A stretch of DNA of 36,862 bases, taken from contig JAUZPZ010000003.1 of assembly GCA_030705675.1 (NCBI GenBank), positions 1-36,862 on the forward strand. The letters run 5' to 3'. The notes below the pieces were generated by a model, which worked only from the letters and a program-made list of their open reading frames with translations, was not told the DNA's origin and did not search any database. The position numbers and the translations under genes are program-made. The stretch comes from Bacillota bacterium. Lineage in GTDB: Bacteria > Bacillota > Clostridia > RUG12999. Shown here in pieces: positions 27,010 through 36,510 of this stretch (positions within the stretch are counted from its first letter, which is position 1; each line of letters begins with the position of its first letter).

Positions 27010-28317
27010 ATGGGAACTATAGGGCGACAATTACTTTTACAAATTGTCCTGATTTTATTAAATGCTTTTTTTGCCGCGACGGAAATCGCCGTTATTTCTT
27101 TAAATGAAACAAATGTTAGGAAAAAAGCTGAATATGGTGATGGAAAAGCAAAAAAAATGCTTAAAATGGTAACTGAACCGACAACTTTTCTTTCAACAAT
27201 TCAAATTGGTATAACTCTTGCCGGTTTTTTGGGTTCAGCTTTTGCCGCCGACAGTTTTTCAGGTCCCCTTGTTCATTTGTTTACAAAAATTTGGGGCACA
27301 AATGCTATCCCGGCTAAAACGGTCAATACGATTGCGGTAGTTTTAATAACTCTTATTTTGTCATACTTTACCCTTGTTTTCGGGGAGCTTGTTCCCAAGA
27401 GAATAGCAATGAGGAATGCCGAGAAGCTTGCGCGGGGGGTATGCGGTGCTATAACGGCAGTATCGGTCCTCTTACAGCCTATAATATGGCTGCTTTCCGT
27501 TTCCACAAACGGGGTACTCCGGCTGCTTTCCATCAACCCCCATGAAACGGGGGAGGATGTTTCCGAGGAAGATATAATGAATATGGTGGACGCCGGTCAG
27601 GAGAACGGTTCAATTGATCTCGCCGCCAAAGAAATGATAGAAAATATTTTTGAGTTTGACGACATAACGGCAGAGGGAATTATGGTTCCGCGAACTGAAA
27701 TGCTCGTTGCGTGGCTCGATTACTCGGCGGAAGACATTTTGGAATTGATCGAGAAAAGGAAATTTTCAAGAATACCCATATGCGGAGAAAGTATCGACGA
27801 CATTGTGGGGATTTTATATACAAGAGATTTTTTACTTGCATGCAGAGAAGGAAATGATATAGACTTCCGTGGACTTATACATGAAGCAAAATTTGTCCCC
27901 GGTACTACTCACGCAAATGTGCTGTTTCATAAGATGCAAAAAGAAAAATCCCATATGTTTATTGTTATTGATGAATACGGCGGCACCGCCGGGCTTGTTA
28001 CCATGGAAGATCTGATTGAGGTCCTTCTCGGTAAAATTTATGATGAAAAGGATCTGGCGGATACTCCGGATATTACTTTACTTGACCAAAACAAATGGAA
28101 AATATCGGGAAACGCGCCTATGGATACGGTGCTGAAAAAGCTTAAGATTGATCTTCCTTCACAGGATTTTAATACATTCGGCGGATTTATCATGAATTAC
28201 CTGTCATATATTCCGGGCAAGGAAGACCATCCCGAATTTGAGGCGCATGGATTGCGTATAAAAGTGCTGTCGATGTATGAAAAACGTGTTAAATGGGCTG
28301 AAGTTACCAAACTATAA
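27010..28317 (+). CDS. Hemolysin/CNNM (CorC/HlyC)-family transporter: DUF21, CBS pair and CorC_HlyC domain
   Basis: NAFFAATEIAVISLNETNVRKKAE...ITAEGIMVPRTEM...IDEYGGTAGLVTMEDLIEVLLG. AAGGAG RBS precedes ATG 27010. Confidence 0.94.
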   Translation: MGTIGRQLLLQIVLILLNAFFAATEIAVISLNETNVRKKAEYGDGKAKKMLKMVTEPTTFLSTIQIGITLAGFLGSAFAADSFSGPLVHLFTKIWGTNAIPAKTVNTIAVVLITLILSYFTLVFGELVPKRIAMRNAEKLARGVCGAITAVSVLLQPIIWLLSVSTNGVLRLLSINPHETGEDVSEEDIMNMVDAGQENGSIDLAAKEMIENIFEFDDITAEGIMVPRTEMLVAWLDYSAEDILELIEKRKFSRIPICGESIDDIVGILYTRDFLLACREGNDIDFRGLIHEAKFVPGTTHANVLFHKMQKEKSHMFIVIDEYGGTAGLVTMEDLIEVLLGKIYDEKDLADTPDITLLDQNKWKISGNAPMDTVLKKLKIDLPSQDFNTFGGFIMNYLSYIPGKEDHPEFEAHGLRIKVLSMYEKRVKWAEVTKL

Positions 28318-28397
28318 TAAATTCAAAATATTTCACGCTTAATATTCGCGGTGATATTTGAAAATTACAAATTATATAAAGGAGAAAACTGAATATT

Positions 28398-29453
28398 ATG
28401 GAGTATATTTCGTTACCGTATTTTTTATCTCTTATGAGTCAGCATCCTTCGCTTATAGTAACCGGGCTGCTTACTTTGGGGGTTATTCTTGTAAATGGGT
28501 GGACTGATGCGCCAAACGCTATAGCGACTTGCGTTTCCACAAGATCCATGAAACCCGGCGCAGCTATTTTGATGGCGGCTATTCTTAACCTTGCCGGTGT
28601 AATTTTTATGACCCATATAAACAAGAGTGTCGCGGAAACCATTTATAATATGGTCGATTTCGGCGGAGATGCCCATAAAGCTCTGATAGCGCTGTGCGCG
28701 GCTTTAGTCGCCATTGTTCTGTGGGCAACCATTGCCTGGAAGTTCGGAATACCCACGAGCGAGAGCCATGCGCTGATAGCAGGAGTGTCCGGAGCCGCAA
28801 TTGCTCTTCAGAACGGCTTTAAAGGCATTAACGGGCACGAATGGCTAAAGGTCTTATACGGTCTTGTGCTGTCATCAATACTTGGCTTCGTGCTGGGCTT
28901 TGTAATAACAAAAATTACCGAATTCATGTGTGTAAATAAAAACCGCACAAAAACAGAGGGTTTTTTTCAGAAAGCACAGGTCACAGGTAGCGGACTTATG
29001 GCTTTTATGCACGGGGCGCAGGACGGTCAGAAATTTATCGGGGTTTTTCTTCTCGGAATGTTCCTTGCGAAAGGTCAGAGCCAAACAGGATCGGTAACTA
29101 TTCCGATTTGGCTGATGGTTTTGTGTGCCGCCGTGATGGGTCTTGGCACTTCAATCGGAGGATACAGAATTATAAAAGCCGTGGGTATGGACATGGTAAA
29201 GCTTGAAAAATATCAAGGGTTTTCAGCTGACGCTGCAGGCGGCATATGTTTGCTTCTTGCTTCAATTACGGGCTTGCCCGTTTCCACCACCCATACAAAG
29301 ACCACCGCTATAATGGGTGTCGGCGCGTCGCGCAGTTTGAAGCGGGTTAACTGGGGCATTGTACGCGAAATGGTACTTACGTGGATACTTACCTTCCCCG
29401 GATGCGGACTCGTGGGATTTATAATGGCAAAGGTATTTATTTTAATATTTTAA
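28398..29453 (+). CDS. Inorganic phosphate transporter (PiT family)
   Basis: NGWTDAPNAIATCVSTRSMKPGAAI...PTSESHALIAGVSGAAIA...GLPVSTTHTKTTAIMGVGAS. Confidence 0.95.
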   Translation: MEYISLPYFLSLMSQHPSLIVTGLLTLGVILVNGWTDAPNAIATCVSTRSMKPGAAILMAAILNLAGVIFMTHINKSVAETIYNMVDFGGDAHKALIALCAALVAIVLWATIAWKFGIPTSESHALIAGVSGAAIALQNGFKGINGHEWLKVLYGLVLSSILGFVLGFVITKITEFMCVNKNRTKTEGFFQKAQVTGSGLMAFMHGAQDGQKFIGVFLLGMFLAKGQSQTGSVTIPIWLMVLCAAVMGLGTSIGGYRIIKAVGMDMVKLEKYQGFSADAAGGICLLLASITGLPVSTTHTKTTAIMGVGASRSLKRVNWGIVREMVLTWILTFPGCGLVGFIMAKVFILIF

Positions 29454-29473
29454 TATAAGGGAGCTCTTACATA

Positions 29474-30094
29474 ATGAAAAAAACATCATACGATTACTTC
29501 GATTTCTTTGAGGATATGATTGAATGCGGCTGCGGCTGCGCCGGTACTTTAAAGCAAATATTCGGCACATATTCTTATGGCAAGCTTGATTCTTACAAAG
29601 AACAAATGCATGATCTGGAACGTGCGGCAGACCAGAAAAAACACGAAATGACCGAACATTTGATAAAAGAGTTTTTGCCGCCTATCGACAGGGAAGATAT
29701 AACTGATATTGCTCATCTTCTTGACGAAATCTGTGACTGTGTCGAAGAAGTAATGCTTCTTATGTATATGAATGATATCCACCATTGCCGCTCCGACGTT
29801 TACGGCATGGTTGATGTAGTCGTTGAAATATGTGACAAGCTTAAAGAATACCTATCCCAGTTCCGTCATTTCAAAAAAGATCCCGATCTGCGCCGCTATA
29901 CCATTGAAGTCAATACTTTGGAAGAAGACGGCGATAGACGCTACATCACGGCTGTGCGCAATCTTATGATTGACGGTACGGATCTGCGCGAAGTAACGGC
30001 ATGGCGTGAAATTTACACCTGTATTGAAAACTGTTATGATTCCTGCGAAAGAGTGGCGGAGGCTCTTGAAGAAGTGATTTTAAAGAATTCATAA
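29474..30094 (+). CDS. DUF47-family PhoU-like protein
   Basis: About 206 aa, helical, adjacent to PiT; HDLERAADQKKHEMTEHLIKEFLPPIDREDITDIAHLLDEICDCVEEV. Confidence 0.93.
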   Translation: MKKTSYDYFDFFEDMIECGCGCAGTLKQIFGTYSYGKLDSYKEQMHDLERAADQKKHEMTEHLIKEFLPPIDREDITDIAHLLDEICDCVEEVMLLMYMNDIHHCRSDVYGMVDVVVEICDKLKEYLSQFRHFKKDPDLRRYTIEVNTLEEDGDRRYITAVRNLMIDGTDLREVTAWREIYTCIENCYDSCERVAEALEEVILKNS

Positions 30095-30138
30095 TATTTT
30101 TACTTCCAAATACTTCCAAAAAAATTGGAGAAAAGAAA

Positions 30139-30990
30139 ATGAGTATAATAAACAAAACTACCTTTCGTTCTCTGCTAAAAGGTTATTGGCTAATGTTAAT
30201 CTTAAAAGGCATGATAACCGGAATCGCCGGGATGTTGCCCGGATTCAGCGGCGGAGTAATGATGCTTGTGTTCGGTTTATATGAACCGCTTATGGAAACT
30301 CTTGCTCACCCAAGAGTATCACTCAAGCGAAACTTACCTATCCTTACCCCATTTGTTCTTGGAATTGGTTTGGGCTTTTGGCTGACAGCACGTGTGATGG
30401 CAGATGTTTTCAACAAATATGCACTTCAGGCAACCTGCCTTTTTATAGGTCTTATAGTCGGAATGATACCTGCCCTTTTTAAAGAGGCGTCCGCAAAAGG
30501 GCGCCCCAAGGGAACATTTATATGGCTAATTTTGAGCACTATTATTCCTCTTTCTATATTTGAATTTTTAAAATTCAGCCACAGTATTTCGGTAGTCCCC
30601 AATTTGTGGTGGTTTTTATTCAGCGGGGTATTATGGGGTGTTTCCTTGATAGTACCGGGAATGAGTTCATCTTCACTGCTTATGTTTCTGAATTTATATA
30701 TACCTCTCAATAATGGAATAGGAAATTTTGATTTTTTTGTCATTTTGCCGTGGATTTTCGGAATCGCCGCTACAGTACTTGTTTTATCGCGGCTTGTAAA
30801 TTACATATTTAATAAATATTACAGCATTGCGCATCACTGTGTTATTGGAATTGTTTTTGCGACAACAGTTATTATAATTCCTATACATTATGGCAGTATG
30901 GCACAGCTGTTTTTCTGCATGCTTATTGCCGTTTTAGGATTTTTACTTTCTTTTGGCATCAATATATTAAATAAAAAATTTTGTTCTTAA
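30139..30990 (+). CDS. DUF368 membrane protein (PopT-type polyprenyl-phosphate translocase candidate)
   Basis: GMITGIAGMLPGFSGGVMMLVFGLYEPLMETLAHP...GVSLIVPGMSSSSLLMFLNLYIPL, matching duplicated PGxSG/S DUF368 motifs. Confidence 0.88.
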   Translation: MSIINKTTFRSLLKGYWLMLILKGMITGIAGMLPGFSGGVMMLVFGLYEPLMETLAHPRVSLKRNLPILTPFVLGIGLGFWLTARVMADVFNKYALQATCLFIGLIVGMIPALFKEASAKGRPKGTFIWLILSTIIPLSIFEFLKFSHSISVVPNLWWFLFSGVLWGVSLIVPGMSSSSLLMFLNLYIPLNNGIGNFDFFVILPWIFGIAATVLVLSRLVNYIFNKYYSIAHHCVIGIVFATTVIIIPIHYGSMAQLFFCMLIAVLGFLLSFGINILNKKFCS

Positions 30991-31092
30991 AGAATAATTT
31001 TTTTAATAAATAATTAAATTTGGGGAAACAGTAGATTTTCATTAAAACCAACGGACTACACGCAAAATGGCTTTCCCAAAAAGTTATGTACA

Positions 31093-31145
31093 AAAAACGA
31101 GCTAAAATTCAGCTTTAACAGCTGAATTTCGGCTCGTTTTCTTTT
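31093..31145. terminator. Intrinsic terminator near the end of the PiT/DUF47/DUF368 cluster
   Basis: AAAAACGAGCTAAAATTCAGCTTTAACAGCTGAATTTCGGCTCGTTTTCTTTTT. Confidence 0.85.
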
Positions 31146-31358
31146 TGATGGCTATAAATTCTGTGTATTTTACCTTTGTATTTTGCCGGGATATTTCCTT
31201 ATGATATTTTCTCTTTCTATTAAAGCCGCGGGGCAACATTTACGCATATTGTATGACATTTTTAAGCGTTATGCTTTGTTCTGCAAAAGTACATACATAA
31301 AAATCCATATAATGCCTAAACCCCCCCGGCAAAACCGGCAATCGTTATTTTATGTATT

Positions 31359-31877
31359 TTATTCCTTTTCTATTTTTATCTGCTGCGTTATAAACGGCAA
31401 AACCTGATCGCAGTTGATATTAAGCACATATGCAAATTCCTCGTAAAGAAACTTTTCAGCATCACCAAGCAGTTTTTCATCAACAAGACGAAGCTTTTTA
31501 TTATTTTTGACACGCTCTTTCCGGCGAACCTGAAGGGTTTTTATAATCCGCATAATTTTCTCACGATCCCCGTTTTCAAGAATTTGCTTATATTTCTCTT
31601 TACGGTCGTTTTCGTTTTCTATCCATATGTTTTCCTCTGACGGAATGGATTTAATAAGCTCATACACTTCCTTTGAAGATAGAACCTTATGCATTTTTGA
31701 CGTAAGCCTATTATTGTCAACGGGCACAAAAAACTTACATTTTTCATCAAAAACGGGATTAAGAACATAATAGTTCTGCGCTTCTCCGCACACTTCCCTT
31801 TTTGAAATTGCCTCAATCTTGCATACCCCATTGGTAGAGTAAATAACATATTCATTTACTTTAAACATTTCCTTCAT
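31359..31877 (-). CDS. CarD/CdnL/TRCF-family transcriptional regulator
   Basis: MFKVNEYVIYSTNGVCKIEAISKREV...YYVLNPVFDEKCKFFVPVDNNRLTSKMHKVLS; start may be 31868. Confidence 0.92.
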   Translation of the reverse strand: MKEMFKVNEYVIYSTNGVCKIEAISKREVCGEAQNYYVLNPVFDEKCKFFVPVDNNRLTSKMHKVLSSKEVYELIKSIPSEENIWIENENDRKEKYKQILENGDREKIMRIIKTLQVRRKERVKNNKKLRLVDEKLLGDAEKFLYEEFAYVLNINCDQVLPFITQQIKIEKE

Positions 31878-31916
31878 GTCCCTCCTTTTTGAAATTTTAC
31901 AAATAAAACATTACTA

Positions 31917-31971
31917 TATAATTGCCCATGTGCGTTTCGGCTACATGCGGCTTAGCCGCAGGGCGAAAATT
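31917..31971. repeat. 55-bp direct repeat, copy 1
   Basis: TATAATTGCCCATGTGCGTTTCGGCTACATGCGGCTTAGCCGCAGGGCGAAAATT, identical to 32121-32175; internal hairpin TGCGGC-tta-GCCGCA. Confidence 0.95.
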
Positions 31972-32094
31972 CGCGGGCGCTATGCGTTCAGCCATAGATA
32001 AAATCATGTCTGTAGGGAGTTTTTAAAAGGATTTTTAAAAACTCGGAAAGCGACAAGCTATAGTAAAAGCTACTTCTTTGCTTGTGTCGCTTTT

Positions 32095-32126
32095 ATTATA
32101 CCATACCTGCAAGGTTATGGTATAAT
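32095..32126. repeat. Inverted repeat ATTATACCATA...TATGGTATAAT
   Basis: Perfect 11-bp arms, 10-nt spacer, overlapping the start of direct-repeat copy 2. Confidence 0.85.
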
Positions 32127-32175
32127 TGCCCATGTGCGTTTCGGCTACATGCGGCTTAGCCGCAGGGCGAAAATT
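32121..32175. repeat. 55-bp direct repeat, copy 2
   Basis: Identical to 31917-31971. Confidence 0.95.
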
Positions 32176-32354
32176 TCGCACGGGCTTTTAAAACATATAA
32201 TAAACATATCTATATGTTTATTATACCATATTTCAAGAAAAAAAGCAAAAGGCAAATTTACCAAAAATCAAGGAAATTTCAATGTTTTATTTATCTTACA
32301 TTAAAACACCATATTCTTTAAATATAATTTAAAATTATGCTCTGCCTTTAAAAA

Positions 32355-32386
32355 ACGGGGACCTTCCACTCCCCGCGGTCCCCGTT
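32355..32386 (-). terminator. Hairpin downstream of the YgjP-like gene
   Basis: AACGGGGACC-ttccactccccgc-GGTCCCCGTT perfect 10-bp stem. Confidence 0.6.
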
Positions 32387-32472
32387 AAATCTTTAATCAT
32401 ATTCGTATTTCAGTAAATCCGCTTGCCCTTTCCGGCATAGTTTTTGCTGTAAAAACCGTTTATATTAAAACT

Positions 32473-33201
32473 TTACAAATTTTCAGCTTCAATTTTGTGC
32501 GCCAGTTCATCCAATCTATACTTGCATTCTTTATAATCCGGCTTATATTTTTCTACCTCTTTCCAAAACAATTTACCGTGATTTTTATGCTTTATATGTG
32601 CAAGCTCATGTATAATCACATAATCCACCGCATCCATATCCGCCATTGCGAGTCTCCACGTAAATGTAAGATTTTTCCCTTTGCACGAACCCCATGATCT
32701 TCTCGCCGTTCCCACACGAACATTTTGGGGATATAAATCCATAATATTTGAAAAATATTTTATGTGATCATTTAAAATTTCAGCAAACAGCTTTTTATAT
32801 ATTTCCTTAATCTGTTCAAGAAATTTTTCTCTGCTTAGTCCCTTAGATACATAAAATTTCATGTCACCATAGTTGCTTTTTGCGCCATAGGCGAATATAT
32901 CGGTTTCAATAACGGGACAATCCTTTCCCAAAAAAGGTATACTGCCGCCCGGGTGCACCTGTTTTATATAATGCCGCCCGCTGTATTTTTCCGCTTTATT
33001 TATTTTTTTCGCGATCCAGTCCGCTTTTTCCTGTACAAGTTTAATTATTGCTTTGGCGGAAAGACTTTTCGGACATCTTATTTCAAGGGTTCCGTTTCCC
33101 CGTACATAAAGCGCGATTGTTTTTCTGACAGCTCTCTTTATCTCTGTGTGCGCTCCGGTAATTTCACATATTTCCCTTACTGTCTCATTGTCATTAAACA
33201 T
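32473..33201 (-). CDS. YgjP-like (M48/SprT-like) zinc metallopeptidase
   Basis: RRSWGSCKGKNLTFTWRLAMADMDAVDYVIIHELAHIKHKNHGKLFWKEVEKYKPDY with HExxH. Confidence 0.93.
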   Translation of the reverse strand: MFNDNETVREICEITGAHTEIKRAVRKTIALYVRGNGTLEIRCPKSLSAKAIIKLVQEKADWIAKKINKAEKYSGRHYIKQVHPGGSIPFLGKDCPVIETDIFAYGAKSNYGDMKFYVSKGLSREKFLEQIKEIYKKLFAEILNDHIKYFSNIMDLYPQNVRVGTARRSWGSCKGKNLTFTWRLAMADMDAVDYVIIHELAHIKHKNHGKLFWKEVEKYKPDYKECKYRLDELAHKIEAENL

Positions 33202-33372
33202 ATTTAATCACCCAAAATATTTTATCCTACCTATTGCCGTCAATGGATAAAAAACCGGGCAAACCTGACAGTTTGCCCAAAATCCAATATACTTTTATCC
33301 TTTACACTTTTTCGCCCGAGTGTTTCCCCATTTTCATATAAAAACCGCAATATTACCGTGCGGGTATGTTTA

Positions 33373-35688
33373 TCAGCCTAAATAATCCACCATGCACATA
33401 TATAACTGCCTTGTGTCTACAGGCTTTTGAATGAATGCATTTATTCCGCAATCGGTAAATTTTTTATTATCGTATTCATCTGTACATGACATTACAGCCA
33501 ATACAGGCATCTTTTTCACATCGGTACGATCCATCAGCCGTATTTGTCTGGTTGCGGTATACCCGTCCATATCCGGCATATTTACATCAATAAAAATCAT
33601 ATCGAAATACCCTTCGATAGAATCCTTTACCAGCCTTACCGCCTCTGTACCGCTCCGGGCTGAAACCAATTCGGCACCCAGTTCCTCTATAATCGCGCAG
33701 AGAATATCAAGACACATTTCATCATGGCCAACCACAAGGATACGTTTTCCCGTAATATGAATATTTTTTCCGCTCTCGCGTATTTCTGTTTCCGTTTCGG
33801 TTATATCCTGTTTTGCCAGTTCTTCAAACTCCTTACGCGCAAGATCGAAACAGTGCAAAATCTTAGGATTAAAAATTCCGCACTGACCTCCCTTTATCAT
33901 TTCATATGCCGTTTCCGTCGAATATGCTTCCTTATAACAACGTTCACTTATCAACGCGTCATAAACATCCGCTATTGAAACTATTTGCGCCGAAATTGGT
34001 ATATCCTCGCATTTTAAACCATCCGGATACCCTTTTCCATCCCAGCGTTCATGATGATAACGCGTTATATCATAGCAGTATGACGCATATTCCACACCCT
34101 GCACATTTGAAATCATTTTTATAATTTCACTGCCTTTTTCAGAGTGCTCACGCATAATATCAAATTCCTCTCTCGTAAACCTGCCGGGTTTCAGCAGTAT
34201 ACTGTCCGGAATTGCTATTTTTCCAATATCATGCATTGCCGAGGCGGCAACTATAAGGTTTATTTTATCTTCATTAAGTCCGTATTTCGGATACTCACGC
34301 ATTACCTTCCTTGCAAGCAAGCATGTATATCCTTTGATGCGCTTAATGTGCTCTCCCGATTCCAGCGCGCGGTATTCAACCAACGTCGCGAGTACCTCTA
34401 TCAAGTCTTTATTCAGGTTTCGGAGCGCCAAAATATTATCTTTTTCGTTTTTAACACTCTGTATTGTCTTTTCACGTTTCACCTGATCCGTGACATCTCT
34501 TACTACCATAAGAACCCCGTTTTTTCCATAATCGTTCATCATAAAAACATATATTTCTACATATTCCTCTGTTCCGTCATCTTCTATAACGGGGCAGCTG
34601 AAAAGCTTTGTCTTCATTTCTCCCTTTTCGATATAAGCTTTCAGCTTTTCGGTGGAAATCTCCGAGCTTAAATGATCTATATACGGCGTCGGTATCTTGC
34701 CGCGCAGTCTGTCAAAAAATTTTGTATATTTCCCCGTAACCATGCCGACTTTCTCGTTTTCCGCATTAAACCGGTACATTTTGTATATATCCGCGTCCAG
34801 GTCAATGGAAACATACATTTTAAACATACGTCTGCCTATGTTAAGTATTTGCGCATTTGCACGGTCACGTTCCTTTTTTAACTCTCCGTCCCTGTCAATA
34901 CGCATAACAAAAACCAGTACATGTATATCGTTGTCCTTCTGTTCTTTGATAAACACCATTTTTGTCATTGTCCAATGGTGTTTATCGTCATTATATCTTT
35001 GCAGATGCTCCATCCATACCGATTCCGCACCTTCATTATATGCTTTTATCAAAGCGTCTCTTGAAAATTTATTTATAAAATCTTCATAAAAATCATTATG
35101 TATAGTTTCAGCTTCACATCTTATAAGCTCGTCAAAAGTTGTGTTTCTGTTAATGGAAATCAGCATATTTTCCCAATTTCCCACAACATGACACTCGTTT
35201 TGCGTAAGGTTTGATGAAAATATCATAACATATTTGTTTTCAACAAACTTTATAATATTTCCCATGTCCCGCTTTCTGTTTTCCGGAATTACTTCCTTTT
35301 CAAAGAGAAACACGGTTTCAGGATATTGCTCGAGTTTCAGAATTGACTGTTCCATCCACACTTTAGGATTGTTTTTAGCCCTGTATCTAAACTTTACCGG
35401 AGACATATTGTCTTTATCCATAACATATTTAAAAAGGTTTTCCGGCTTGCTTACCTCTGCTTTGTGAACATCCCGCGGATCTATTTTCTCTCTGCACATA
35501 TATTCATATGCAGAGTTAAAGTCCCCCTCAGGCAGTCCATCACAACTCTTGCCTTCATCCACGGCGACATTATAGCAGTATCCTAATTTTGTGTTTACAA
35601 CAGTAACGACATCATACGCAAGTTCAAAAGCTTCCGTAAATGCCTTTATTGTGTTTTCTATTTGTTTTCTTTTCTCTGCTGTATCCAT
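33373..35688 (-). CDS. Signalling protein: PAS-like sensor modules, HD-GYP phosphodiesterase-type domain and C-terminal response-regulator receiver
   Basis: VAASAMHDIGKIAIPDSILLKPGRFTREEFDIMREHSEKG...YHHERWDGKGYPDGL...SIADVYDALISERCYKEAYS; C-terminal ILVVGHDE...FIDVNMPDMDGY...QKPVD. Confidence 0.93.
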   Translation of the reverse strand: MDTAEKRKQIENTIKAFTEAFELAYDVVTVVNTKLGYCYNVAVDEGKSCDGLPEGDFNSAYEYMCREKIDPRDVHKAEVSKPENLFKYVMDKDNMSPVKFRYRAKNNPKVWMEQSILKLEQYPETVFLFEKEVIPENRKRDMGNIIKFVENKYVMIFSSNLTQNECHVVGNWENMLISINRNTTFDELIRCEAETIHNDFYEDFINKFSRDALIKAYNEGAESVWMEHLQRYNDDKHHWTMTKMVFIKEQKDNDIHVLVFVMRIDRDGELKKERDRANAQILNIGRRMFKMYVSIDLDADIYKMYRFNAENEKVGMVTGKYTKFFDRLRGKIPTPYIDHLSSEISTEKLKAYIEKGEMKTKLFSCPVIEDDGTEEYVEIYVFMMNDYGKNGVLMVVRDVTDQVKREKTIQSVKNEKDNILALRNLNKDLIEVLATLVEYRALESGEHIKRIKGYTCLLARKVMREYPKYGLNEDKINLIVAASAMHDIGKIAIPDSILLKPGRFTREEFDIMREHSEKGSEIIKMISNVQGVEYASYCYDITRYHHERWDGKGYPDGLKCEDIPISAQIVSIADVYDALISERCYKEAYSTETAYEMIKGGQCGIFNPKILHCFDLARKEFEELAKQDITETETEIRESGKNIHITGKRILVVGHDEMCLDILCAIIEELGAELVSARSGTEAVRLVKDSIEGYFDMIFIDVNMPDMDGYTATRQIRLMDRTDVKKMPVLAVMSCTDEYDNKKFTDCGINAFIQKPVDTRQLYMCMVDYLG

Positions 35689-35699
35689 TGTTCTTCATC

Positions 35700-35970
35700 C
35701 TGTTCTTCGGGCACACTTAACCTAAGCGGCAAGTGCGAATCTTATATTTTTATAAAGTGCCTGTAGTCAACCTTTAGTTTCCGAAGTTGCCCTTTACGCC
35801 GTTTGTTTCATACCAAGGCTATTTCCGACAGTATGTCGGAGTGTTGCCTTGTCCCCATATGCGGGATTTGTACATATAGATTATCTCCCGCGCAAGGTCT
35901 CCGGCTTTAGGACAGTTTTGTCATAAACCATTTGTACAATCAGGCTTTCTTTTCCGATTATACAAATCTT
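35700..35970 (-). ncRNA. Candidate structured RNA / long 5' leader of the HD-GYP gene (family unassigned)
   Basis: Minus-strand stems include TCCGACA/TGTCGGA, GCGGGA/TCCCGC nested in CCTTG/CAAGG, CGGAG/CTCCG, near-perfect 12-bp ATTTGTaCAATC/GATTATACAAAT, and CTTCGG/CCGAAG. No ORF explains it. Confidence 0.5.
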
Positions 35971-36082
35971 ATCAGAGCTTTATTAACATTACAATTTCGT
36001 TTTTAACCGTATTGGCAAAAAATGAGGCACAACCTCTTTATCCCACGCACAACATGTTATGCTATTAGGATCTCTAATTTAC

Positions 36083-36111
36083 AGTATATCATACTTTTTT
36101 ATCATTTTCAA
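36083..36111 (-). promoter_or_regulatory. Sigma-A type promoter for the HD-GYP leader
   Basis: Minus strand TTGAAA - 17 nt - TATACT. Confidence 0.7.
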
Positions 36112-36218
36112 TAGTAAAAATTATTTTGCAAATAATTGTTATTTTCTGTAAATTTTTAACCTGTTTTTTGTTTATCAGAATATAAATTACCAAACTGCGG
36201 GTTTTTCCGGATAAAACG

Positions 36219-36259
36219 AAGATTCCGATTTTGAAAAAATCGGAATCTTAATTGATTTT
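36219..36259. terminator. Intrinsic terminator with perfect 14-bp stem
   Basis: AAGATTCCGATTTT-gaa-AAAATCGGAATCTT followed by AATTGATTTTTTTT. Confidence 0.8.
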
Positions 36260-36294
36260 TTTTATTGTATCGGACGAAAATTTTGTCTCAAGAA

Positions 36295-36510
36295 CAAAAA
36301 TGGAGCAAAGCGAACTTTGCTCCGACGTGTATTATATTGTGAATTTAAATGCCAGAGATATAACCGAACGTAGCTCGCAAAAGGTTGGTAGCGAACCAAA
36401 GTCGTTGCGAGGGCGTTTACAACCGAGCAGACGACGTGAGCGTGACCTTTTTTGAAAAAACCTTTTACCAAAAGGAGGAGCAAGGTAGCGGGCGGATGTT
36501 TTTGTGCAAA
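36295..36510. repeat. tRNA-adjacent tandem repeat unit A (216 bp)
   Basis: Starts CAAAAATGGAGCAAAGCGAACTTTGCTCCGACGTGT; nearly the same as unit B through ...CCTTTTACCAAAAGG...GGCGGATGTTTTTGTGCAAA. Confidence 0.9.

Noticed and set aside
35700-35970. c-di-GMP-I, cobalamin or glycine riboswitch call for the HD-GYP leader
   Set aside because: I could not find the conserved core sequences of those classes, so it is left unassigned.
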